A DNA stretch of 26,548 nucleotides from assembly GCA_965653225.1 (NCBI GenBank), contig CBFGZI010000046.1:1-26548 (forward strand). Reading direction: 5' to 3'. The translations under genes and the position numbers were made by a program. Positions 6,682-12,884 of the stretch are shown one piece after another. The stretch's first letter is position 1, and each line of letters starts with the position of its first letter. Below the pieces are notes generated by a model. It worked only from the letters and a program-made list of their open reading frames with translations. It did not search any database and was not told where the DNA came from. This stretch comes from JALZDI01 sp965653225. GTDB lineage: Bacteria > Actinomycetota > Actinomycetes > Propionibacteriales > Nocardioidaceae.

Positions 6682-7173
6682 TCAGCGGCGGCGCCGGAGT
6701 GTCCCGGCGTACCACCGCGGCGTCCACGGTGTACTCGTGCGCACCCGGGTGCCCGGGCTCGGGGCGTGCACCATCCGCCGCCGGTGGTGGCGCGTCCAGC
6801 CGGTGTAGATGGCGACGTGGTACACGTGTCCACGCCGCGTGTGGAAGAACATCAGGTCGCCGGGGCGCATCTTGCGCCGCTTGATCCGGCGCGAGAACCT
6901 CGCCTGCTCCGCGGAGGTGCGGGGAAGCCGCATCCCCGCGCGCCCGTACGAGAACTGGACGAGGCCCGAGCAGTCGAAGCGGCGCGGTCCGTTGGCGCCG
7001 TAGCGGTACCTGTCGCCCTTCTGGTGCACGGCCACCTCGACCGCGTGGTGGATCTTGCGGACGCGCCGGGAGGCGGCCTGGGCCGGTGCGGACAGACCGA
7101 CCGCGAGGGCGAACGTGGTGAGCACCACGACCAGCAGCGACGTCGCGCGTCGGCGCAGCATGTTCTCGGGCAT
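6682..7173 (-). CDS. Secreted NlpC/P60 peptidoglycan hydrolase (copy 2)
   Basis: A 163-residue paralogue of the 4284-4766 gene. A signal peptide runs to about residue 34 (cleavage after AQA). The NlpC/P60 domain has Cys68 in FDCSGL, His119 in VYHVAIY and His136 in HAPSPG. The core KIHHAVEVA...KGDRYRYGANGP is nearly the same as copy 1, while the loops are more basic (RRIKRRKMRPGD). The very basic mature protein should bind anionic wall polymers. ATG 7173 is chosen on the same logic as copy 1: GGAAGGGA directly upstream, with longer in-frame starts lying within the riboswitch. The dehalogenase follows after 22 bases. Confidence 0.93.
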   Translation of the reverse strand: MPENMLRRRATSLLVVVLTTFALAVGLSAPAQAASRRVRKIHHAVEVAVHQKGDRYRYGANGPRRFDCSGLVQFSYGRAGMRLPRTSAEQARFSRRIKRRKMRPGDLMFFHTRRGHVYHVAIYTGWTRHHRRRMVHAPSPGTRVRTSTPWTPRWYAGTLRRRR

Positions 7174-7186
7174 GCGAAAGTCCCTT

Positions 7187-7368
7187 CCCACGCCCGTGAG
7201 GTGAGCTGTCGGGTTCGAGCGGAAGGTGCTCGGCCGCGTCGGCGGCTTTACCCCGAGCGCCAGGCGGGTCTGGTGTGACCCGCAGGCGCGGAGAACGTTG
7301 GGTCCCCCACTCCTGCCCAGTGGATGCGTCGAGGGTCCGTCGGCGGGCGGGCAGGATTCGGCGTGCCC
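7187..7368 (-). promoter_or_regulatory. c-di-AMP riboswitch (ydaO/yuaA class), copy 2
   Basis: The same ordered blocks as copy 1 are present: GCCGAATCCTGCCCG, GGGCAGGAGTGGGGGACCCA, GGGGTAAAGCCG, GCTCGAACCCGACAGCTCAC and GGCGTGGGAAGGG. P1 pairs CACGCC (7365-7360) with GGCGTG (7194-7189). The peripheral stem between the third block and the preceding GGGACCCA differs strongly from copy 1 while still being foldable (GCGGGTC...GACCCGC), as expected for a structured RNA. The downstream hairpin GGAAG-GGA-CTTTC over the ribosome binding site is kept with one G-U pair. Confidence 0.92.
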
Positions 7369-7562
7369 GCGACGGTCTTTGCGTTCGAACGTTGCCCATC
7401 GGCACCCAGAGTGACCACTTGAGGGTTCTTCGGCATGAATCTGTGACGACTTTGGCCGGTCACCCGCGGGGGTCGACGAGAGCGCCGGTGCTGGAGCACG
7501 GGCGTGTTTGGACAAACCACCACAGGCCGGTCAGGAATGCATGACTGTTCGTGCGTGCTCGG

Positions 7563-7605
7563 GAGCAGTCCGTAGTTTTACTGTGCAAGTGACGAGAAGT
7601 CCGTA
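7563..7605 (+). repeat. Direct repeat upstream of the sortase-substrate gene
   Basis: GAGCAGTCCGTA (7563-7574) and GAGAAGTCCGTA (7594-7605) match at 11 of 12 positions. Their starts are 31 bases apart, near three helical turns. They lie about 90-130 bases upstream of the ATG at 7695 and could be an operator pair. Nothing else is supported in the 7369-7694 gap. Confidence 0.35.
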
Positions 7606-7694
7606 ATCGCGTACCTCAGCCGTCGTTGTCCCTTGATATCCCTTCGGCTGGTCACCCATGCCGGCCGAGCCAACAGCGAGGTAGGGGACATCGG

Positions 7695-9062
7695 ATGTTG
7701 TACTCGGGACCACGTCGTTCGACCAGGAGGCCGGTCACCACAGCGATCGCCGTGGCCTCCGTGGCAACCGCCTCGGCGCTGCTGTTCTGCGGCCCTGCGA
7801 CTGCCGGACAAGGAAAGCCGTCGCCATCACATGCCGGCGGCGCTGACCACGGGAGCTCCGGCACCGCACCCGGTCAGGCCAAGAAGGCTTCGAGCCCGGC
7901 CGGCGGGTCGCAGCAGCGTTCTTCCCACCCGGCTGCGGCGTCGGCGAAGCCGTCGACGTCCGGGCGAGACGCCGGCGGTGATCGGAGCGCCGCCGGCGGG
8001 AATTCCGGGGGCGGGAAGGCCGGTGGCGGGAAGCCGGTCGGCGGGAAGCCGGCCGGCGGGAATTCCGCCGGCGGGAATTCCGCCGGCGGGAAGTCCGGTG
8101 CTGCCGACCGGGCGGGAAACAACGGCACGGTGAAGATCGACGACGCGCCGTTCGACAGCCAACCCGGCAACGAGCCGCACGTGACGTGTGCCTTCCAGGT
8201 CGACTTCTACAACTACGGCGCCGGAGACTACTGGGCCGACGTGCAGTTCGCGCTCCACCCCCCGACCCGAAGCGGCCGGTCGATGACCACGACCGGTTCC
8301 GAAGCCCCGTGGATAGGCGAGGACCCGCCGGGCGGGGGAACCGACGTCGACGCACAGAAGACCTACCAGCTCGCCTTCACCGGCTCGCCACATCCGAAAC
8401 AGGGCTATCACGTCAAACTGACGATATACGCACCGCATTCGCAGGGTGCCGACACCAAGCACAAGGTGTTCTGGGTGCGGCCCTGTTCATCAGGGGAGCA
8501 GCCGCCCGGTGGCGGTAACGGAAAGAACCCGCCCGGTGGCGGTGCTGAGAACCCGCCCGGTGGCGGCGTTGAGAACCCGCCCGGCGGCGGTGCTGAGAAC
8601 CCGCCCGGCGGCGGCGTTGAGAACCCGCCCGGTGGCGGTGCTGAGAATCCGCCCGGTGGCGGTGGCGGCGAGACCCCTCCGGCCGAGACCCCGCCGGGCG
8701 GCAACGGGCAACCGTCGCTCCCGGGCCTGCCCGGTGTCACCAGCCCGATCCCGGCCGTGCCGGGGAACGGTTCCGGATCGCCGGTGACGACACCCAGCGC
8801 AGGCACGACGACAGGTCCGCAAGGCGCCCCCTCGGCCACCACTCAGTCGTCGACTGCACAGTCGTTCTCCGCGGCCGCAGAGTCGCAGGCCTCGCGTTCG
8901 CAGGCGGCGCAGGTGCCGACGACCGTGGAGGCCGGGCTCACCGGCGGCACGCCGACGGAACGCAGCGGATCCTGGGCGACCTCGCTGCTCGGCCTCACCG
9001 GGCTGCTCGTCGCGGCCGGCTGGCTCGCGGCCTACCGCCGCCGTGGTGCGCGTCGGTCCTGA
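7695..9062 (+). CDS. Repeat-rich secreted, membrane-anchored protein; probable class F sortase substrate
   Basis: A 455-residue envelope protein. Residues 1-38 form a signal peptide (SALLFCGPATAGQG end). A Gly-rich region of five-residue repeats (GGKPA/GGNSA type) runs to about residue 140. A folded domain follows with HVTCAFQVDFYNYGAGDYWA and a later KHKVFWVRPC; its two Cys may pair. Next comes an eight-residue PPGGG repeat tract, a Ser/Thr/Gln-rich stalk, the candidate sorting motif QVPTTVEAGLTGG, a transmembrane segment (SLLGLTGLLVAAGWLAAY) and the basic tail RRRGARRS. No LPxTG is present. ATG 7695 has GAGGTAGGGG upstream, whereas the in-frame start at 7626 has none. The 3' end overlaps the sortase gene by 20 bases, which argues that it is the sortase's client. 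Confidence 0.85.
   Translation: MLYSGPRRSTRRPVTTAIAVASVATASALLFCGPATAGQGKPSPSHAGGADHGSSGTAPGQAKKASSPAGGSQQRSSHPAAASAKPSTSGRDAGGDRSAAGGNSGGGKAGGGKPVGGKPAGGNSAGGNSAGGKSGAADRAGNNGTVKIDDAPFDSQPGNEPHVTCAFQVDFYNYGAGDYWADVQFALHPPTRSGRSMTTTGSEAPWIGEDPPGGGTDVDAQKTYQLAFTGSPHPKQGYHVKLTIYAPHSQGADTKHKVFWVRPCSSGEQPPGGGNGKNPPGGGAENPPGGGVENPPGGGAENPPGGGVENPPGGGAENPPGGGGGETPPAETPPGGNGQPSLPGLPGVTSPIPAVPGNGSGSPVTTPSAGTTTGPQGAPSATTQSSTAQSFSAAAESQASRSQAAQVPTTVEAGLTGGTPTERSGSWATSLLGLTGLLVAAGWLAAYRRRGARRS
7995..8100 (+). repeat. Five-codon tandem repeats (GGKPA/GGNSA)
   Basis: Degenerate 15-base repeats, including two exact neighbouring copies of GGCGGGAATTCCGCC, encode Gly-Gly-Lys/Asn-Pro/Ser-Ala pentapeptides in the N-terminal region of the secreted protein. 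Such tracts change length easily. Confidence 0.8.
8501..8672 (+). repeat. 24-base tandem repeats encoding PPGGG octapeptides
   Basis: Seven PPGGG units occur, most in the octapeptide form PPGGG(A/V)EN. The sixth position alternates Ala, Val, Ala, Val, Ala, so the tract is also a 48-base repeat of two octapeptides. It forms a flexible Pro-Gly linker between the folded domain and the wall/membrane anchor. Confidence 0.9.
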
Positions 9063-9750
9063 CGGGGGCATCCGCCTGCTGGCCGTGGTCGCGCTGCTGG
9101 CGGGATGTCTGCTCGCCGTGGGTGTCGCCGGTGACGGCAAGAAGACCGTCGCCGGTGCAGGGGACTCACCCACGGCGGGCAGCACGCCCACCACCCGGCG
9201 TCCTCGTGCGAGCACGGCCGAGCGGCGGGTCGCGACGACCGGTCACCGTTCCGGCCGGGACGCCGAGCGCGTGTCACCGGCGGTCACCGGCCGCCCGCTG
9301 AAGGTGGTGATCCCCTCCCTGCACGTCCGTGCTCCGGTGCTGGGCATCGACCCGGTGGGACGCGTGCTGGTGCCGCCGTCCGACCCGACATCGGTCGGTT
9401 GGTGGCGCGAGGGGGCACGTCCCGGCGCGCGAAGGGGCGCTGCGGTGCTCACGGGCCATACCGTGGCGACCGGTGGCGGTGTGTTCGACGACCTCGACCG
9501 GCTGCGTCCGGGGGACACGGTCCGGGTCGCCACCACTACGGCGACTCTCACGTTCGTCGTGGACCGCGCGCGGATGTACGCGAAGCAGTCGCTGGCCCGG
9601 CACGCGGCTCGGCTGTTCGGGCCGACCGGACCCGGACGGCTTGTACTAGTGACCTGCGACGGCTGGGACGGTGAGGCCTACCGCAGCAACTTCGTCGCCA
9701 CTGCGAGACCACGCACCACCACGGTGCGAGCCGGTGGCGCTCACGACTGA
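9043..9750 (+). CDS. Class F sortase
   Basis: A 235-residue membrane-tethered transpeptidase predicted to attach secreted proteins to the cell wall. Residues about 10-29 form an N-terminal anchor. A Ser/Thr/Arg-rich linker runs to about 80. The sortase barrel starts at PLKVVIPSLHVRAPVLGID. The catalytic triad is His139 in TGHT, Cys205 in VTCDGWDG and Arg213 in YRSNFV. The short barrel and VTCDGW signature place it in the actinobacterial class F group. GTG 9043 overlaps the upstream gene by 20 bases without its own ribosome binding site, implying coupled translation with the presumed substrate. GTG 9046 is an alternative start. Confidence 0.92.
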   Translation: MVRVGPDGGIRLLAVVALLAGCLLAVGVAGDGKKTVAGAGDSPTAGSTPTTRRPRASTAERRVATTGHRSGRDAERVSPAVTGRPLKVVIPSLHVRAPVLGIDPVGRVLVPPSDPTSVGWWREGARPGARRGAAVLTGHTVATGGGVFDDLDRLRPGDTVRVATTTATLTFVVDRARMYAKQSLARHAARLFGPTGPGRLVLVTCDGWDGEAYRSNFVATARPRTTTVRAGGAHD

Positions 9751-10019
9751 GAGTGCCGGCCTCCGCGCTCTGCTTCGGCACGCACCTCGGCACCCGTCAC
9801 TCCTGCATCCCCGGGGTCGTCTCCGCTGGGGCGTCCGACGAAGTGCTCGTTCGGAGTCGTTCCGGTGGTGCTGTGGGTGTCGGAGGCGCCGGGCTGCGGC
9901 GCGCCACCGGTCGCCCGGGTGCGCGCCGTCTGGCCGTCTCTCGGCGCGTCCGACTCGCCTGGCACGGCCCCCGAAGGGGAACCGCCCAGGCGAGAGCGAA
10001 TCCGCGACCACAAGGACAT
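9741..10019 (-). CDS. Small hypothetical protein, Ser/Thr/Gly-rich
   Basis: A 92-residue protein not recognised. It has a short amphipathic N-terminus (MSLWSRIRSRLGG) followed by a low-complexity hydrophilic region rich in Gly, Thr, Pro and Asp, likely disordered, and ends EVRAEAERGGRHSQS. The amphipathic start might attach it to a membrane. GAGGAA precedes the ATG at suitable spacing. It lies 20 bases after the 76-residue gene on the same strand and its 3' end overlaps the convergent sortase gene by 10 bases. Confidence 0.6.
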   Translation of the reverse strand: MSLWSRIRSRLGGSPSGAVPGESDAPRDGQTARTRATGGAPQPGASDTHSTTGTTPNEHFVGRPSGDDPGDAGVTGAEVRAEAERGGRHSQS

Positions 10020-10039
10020 CGGCTGGTTCCTCGAGCCGC

Positions 10040-10270
10040 TTACTTCGACATCCGGGCCTTGAGCAGCGCCTTGCCCTGCTCGCCGCCCTTGCGGCTGTCG
10101 GCCTGCGCCTTGCGGAACAGCTCGGCGGTCTCGTTGTCGCCGTCCCGCTCCGCGTCCTGGATGTAGCTCTCCAGACGCAGGGCGTTGCTGAGGCTCTGCT
10201 CCGTGAACCAGATGAGGTTGTAGAGCTTGTCCTTGGTGCCGGTCAGCTGGCCCTGTTCAGTCGTCGCCAT
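10040..10270 (-). CDS. Small conserved-type helical protein
   Basis: A 76-residue soluble, highly charged, all-helical protein (KLYNLIWFTEQSLSNALRLE, then NETAELFRKAQADSRKG, ending LLKARMSK). I recognise the general type from actinobacterial genomes but no function is assigned. The spacing of hydrophobic residues fits a two-helix hairpin. AAGGAGGT lies about seven bases before the ATG, one of the best ribosome binding sites in the window, suggesting strong translation. A GCAT-N16-GGGTAC element at 10335-10310 is a weak SigB-type promoter candidate. Confidence 0.75.
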   Translation of the reverse strand: MATTEQGQLTGTKDKLYNLIWFTEQSLSNALRLESYIQDAERDGDNETAELFRKAQADSRKGGEQGKALLKARMSK

Positions 10271-10363
10271 CGATGGACCTCCTTCATCCTGTCGCCTTCA
10301 TTCCGTGACGTACCCGCCCGGCGCGGACCACATGCAGGACCGGCGGCGCTGACGACAACGGGC

Positions 10364-11278
10364 CTAGCGCCTCTTCGGCAGCGGAACCCGTTGTAGGTCC
10401 TCCGCGGCGACGACCTCCTCGAAGACCGCGGAAGCCTCCTCGAGAAAGGGCGCCGTGTCGTCGCCGTAGCGCTGCGAGAAGTGCGTCAGCACCAGCGTCC
10501 TGACCCCCGCCCGGTCGGCGAGCAGGCCGGCCTGGCGAGCGGTCAGGTGTCCGTAGCGGTCGGCCAGATCGCGGTCCCGGTCGAGGAACGTGGACTCGCA
10601 GACGAGCATGTCGGCGTCTCGGGCCAGAGCCACCGCCGCCTCGCACCAGCGCGTGTCCATCACGAACGCGAACGACTGTCCGCGACGCGGCTCGCTCACC
10701 TCGTCGACCTGCACATGCCGGCCGCTCTCGAGCACGAGGGAGCCCTCGCGTAGCAGCCTTCCCACGTCCGGCCCGCGGATGCCGTACGCCTCCAGCCGGC
10801 CGGGAAGCATCCGGACGCCGTCGGGCTCCTGCAGCCGGTAGCCCACGGCGGCGATGCGGTGGTCGAGCAATGCGGACGACAGCGTCCATCCGCTGCCGGT
10901 GGCAACCACTCCGCTGTCGTGCACGGGGTGTCGCTGCACGGGCGTGACGGGGACGTACGACGACGCCGACAGCAACGCGTCGACGTGCTGCTCACCCTCG
11001 GCGGGGTAGTGCAGGGCCACGGCGCGCTCGAGCCCGTCCAGCCCCATTCGCTGCACCACGCCGGGCAGCCCGAGGCAGTGGTCGCCGTGGGTGTGGCTAA
11101 GGCAGATCCGGCTCACCGACGACGCGGACACGCCGGCCAGCAGCATCTGGCGCTGCGTGCCCTCCCCGGGGTCGAAGAGGAAGCCGTCCTCGTCCCAGCG
11201 CAGGAAGTAGCCGTTGTGGTTGCGCGTGCGCGTCGGCGCCTGGGCGGCCGTGCCCAGGACGACGAGCTCTCGCGTCAT
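10364..11278 (-). CDS. rnz: Ribonuclease Z
   Basis: A 304-residue metallo-beta-lactamase-fold endonuclease that removes 3' trailers from tRNA precursors. The N-terminus MTRELVVLGTAAQAPTRTRNHNG and FDPGEGTQRQ (36-44) are diagnostic of the RNase Z/ElaC family. The metal motif HTHGDH is at 62-67. Later metal ligands lie in FVMDTRWC and VLTHFSQRY, and the AxDxTF-like ESTFLDRDRDLADRYGHLTARQAG is present. Length fits the short bacterial form. The ATG has AGGAGC upstream. It is divergent from the SDR gene. Confidence 0.95.
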   Translation of the reverse strand: MTRELVVLGTAAQAPTRTRNHNGYFLRWDEDGFLFDPGEGTQRQMLLAGVSASSVSRICLSHTHGDHCLGLPGVVQRMGLDGLERAVALHYPAEGEQHVDALLSASSYVPVTPVQRHPVHDSGVVATGSGWTLSSALLDHRIAAVGYRLQEPDGVRMLPGRLEAYGIRGPDVGRLLREGSLVLESGRHVQVDEVSEPRRGQSFAFVMDTRWCEAAVALARDADMLVCESTFLDRDRDLADRYGHLTARQAGLLADRAGVRTLVLTHFSQRYGDDTAPFLEEASAVFEEVVAAEDLQRVPLPKRR

Positions 11279-11443
11279 GGCGTGCGCTCCTGTGGCTTCG
11301 CGGTCGGCGTGGGCGTCGATGCCCCGCCGACGTCAAGGTTTCCACGCTCGTGCGTGGGGCACGGCGTACACGACGACTCACCCGCGGTGCCGGTGCAGAA
11401 CATGCGTGCGACGGCACCGCCGGAAGACGCGGAAGGAGGTCCC

Positions 11444-12472
11444 ATGCCTGCCGGACGTGTGGTGGTGATCACCGGCGGGAGCTCGGGCATCGGCCGCGCT
11501 GCGGCAAAGGTCTTCGCCGGGCGCGGTGACCGGGTCGCCCTCGTGGCTCGAGGCGAGGAGGCTCTGGCCGCTACCGCCGCCGAGCTGCGCGGCCTGTCCG
11601 GCGGGGCGGAGCCGCTCACGTTCTCCGCCGACGTGACGGACGCGGCCGCGCTCGACCGGGTGGTCGACGAGGTCGAGCGACAGTGGGGCGGCGTCGACGT
11701 CTGGGTCAACAGCGCCGCCGTCGTGGTGCTCGGACGGTTCCGTGACATACCCAGGGAGGACTTCGACCGCGTCGTCGACGTCGTGCTCGGCGGTACGGTC
11801 AACGGCACGCGTGCGGCTCTGCGGGCCATGGGCGCACGCGGCGGTCGTGTGGTGCAGGTCGGCAGCGCGGTCGCGCACCACGGCGTCCCGCTGCAGTCTC
11901 CCTACGTGGCCGCCAAGCACGGCGTGCACGGGTTCTGCGACTCGTTGCGTGCCGAGCTGCTGCACGACGGCAGCGAGGTGACGCTCAGCGAGGTGAACCT
12001 TCCAGCAGTGAACACGCCGCTGTACGGGTCGGCGAAGAACCTGCTGCCGCAGCGTGCGCGCCCGTTCCCGCCGGTGTACCAACCGGAGGACGCGGCCAAG
12101 GCGATCGTGCGCGCCGCCGACACCGGCACGCGTCGCATCGACGTGGGGTCGGCGACGACCGCGGTGGCCCTGGCCGACACGATGCTGGCCGGGGTGTTCG
12201 AACGCCTGCTCGCCGCACTCGGCCTCGACCTGCAGCAGACCGGCGCGGCGGTCGACCAGCCACAGGGCGACTACGTGTACGAGCCGCTGCCCGGCGACCA
12301 CGGCACGCATGGTGAGTTCGACGACGTGGCCCGCACGCGCTCCTACAAGGAGCTGCTGCGCGCCCACCTGGTGCCCGAGCAGATGACGCGAGCTGTCGAT
12401 GGGTCGCGGCGGCTGGCCGGCAGCGCGCTGACCGGCATCGCGGTCAGGACCGGGCTCGTCCCTCGGAGATGA
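11444..12472 (+). CDS. Short-chain dehydrogenase/reductase with C-terminal extension
   Basis: A 342-residue NAD(P)-dependent oxidoreductase. The cofactor loop TGGSSGIG is at 10-17, VNSAA at 88-92, and the catalytic residues are Ser141 (VGSAVAHHG), Tyr154 and Lys158 (YVAAKHG). The classical SDR core ends near 250; the additional 90 residues, including VYQPEDAAKAIVRA and a tail near RLAGSALTGIAVRTG, are typical of a larger SDR subgroup in actinobacteria whose substrates are not established. ATG 11444 follows GGAAGGAGGT at ideal spacing; the long upstream open frame is a shadow of the RNase Z strand. The 3' end overlaps the convergent SRPBCC gene by 29 bases. A weak GTTT-N15-GGGCAC element lies at 11338-11362. 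Confidence 0.93.
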   Translation: MPAGRVVVITGGSSGIGRAAAKVFAGRGDRVALVARGEEALAATAAELRGLSGGAEPLTFSADVTDAAALDRVVDEVERQWGGVDVWVNSAAVVVLGRFRDIPREDFDRVVDVVLGGTVNGTRAALRAMGARGGRVVQVGSAVAHHGVPLQSPYVAAKHGVHGFCDSLRAELLHDGSEVTLSEVNLPAVNTPLYGSAKNLLPQRARPFPPVYQPEDAAKAIVRAADTGTRRIDVGSATTAVALADTMLAGVFERLLAALGLDLQQTGAAVDQPQGDYVYEPLPGDHGTHGEFDDVARTRSYKELLRAHLVPEQMTRAVDGSRRLAGSALTGIAVRTGLVPRR

Positions 12473-12884
12473 ACGAGAGCCGCCGCAGCGTCTCGGTGTT
12501 GCGCCACCGCAGCAACGCCGCCTCGATGGGGGAGGGGATGAGCGTGGCCGGCCCGGAGGCGGCATGCTCGTCGATGGTCACGACGCAGCCCTCGTCGTGC
12601 GGCTCGACCCGGAACTCGACGTGTGCCTCGCCGGTGGGCCACGCCCGCGCCCGCAGGCGCAGCCGGTGCGGCGGGTCCACGGCGGCGGACTGCGTGTGGT
12701 CCTGCAGGAGAGCCGGCCAGACGCCCACGGCGTGATGGATGCGAGTGCCGGGCTCCGGCCACCCCTTGTCCACGTCACGGGCCCTGGCTGCGCCCACGAC
12801 CCACACGGGGTAGGTCCAGCCGTCGGAGAGTACGGCGAACACGTCGTCGGGACGGCAATGCATCACCCGGCTGCACTCGGTCAT
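12444..12884 (-). CDS. SRPBCC-fold (START-like) protein
   Basis: A 146-residue single-domain protein of the SRPBCC superfamily, which binds hydrophobic ligands in a deep cavity. The pattern CRPDDVFAVLSDGWTYPVWV at the start, a central WPALLQDHTQSA, the strand AHVEFRVEPHDEGCVVTIDE and a long C-terminal helix (IEAALLRWRNTETLRRLS) fit polyketide-cyclase/dehydratase-like members. Its ATG overlaps the stop of the FAD oxidoreductase in an ATGA arrangement, so the two are translationally coupled and probably handle the same lipophilic substrate, which is inference. Confidence 0.88.
   Translation of the reverse strand: MTECSRVMHCRPDDVFAVLSDGWTYPVWVVGAARARDVDKGWPEPGTRIHHAVGVWPALLQDHTQSAAVDPPHRLRLRARAWPTGEAHVEFRVEPHDEGCVVTIDEHAASGPATLIPSPIEAALLRWRNTETLRRLSFISEGRARS

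Noticed and set aside
7995..8672. CRISPR-like array
   Set aside because: The repeats are contiguous, in frame and code for Gly/Pro-rich peptides without spacers.
11338..11362. GTTT-N15-GGGCAC as a stress promoter for the SDR gene
   Set aside because: The -10 departs from GGGTA, the site is 80 bases from the start, and the spacer contains its own hairpin; kept only as a weak note.
10859..11443. Long N-terminal extension of the SDR gene
   Set aside because: It is an antisense shadow of RNase Z; the ATG at 11444 has an ideal ribosome binding site and begins a normal SDR.
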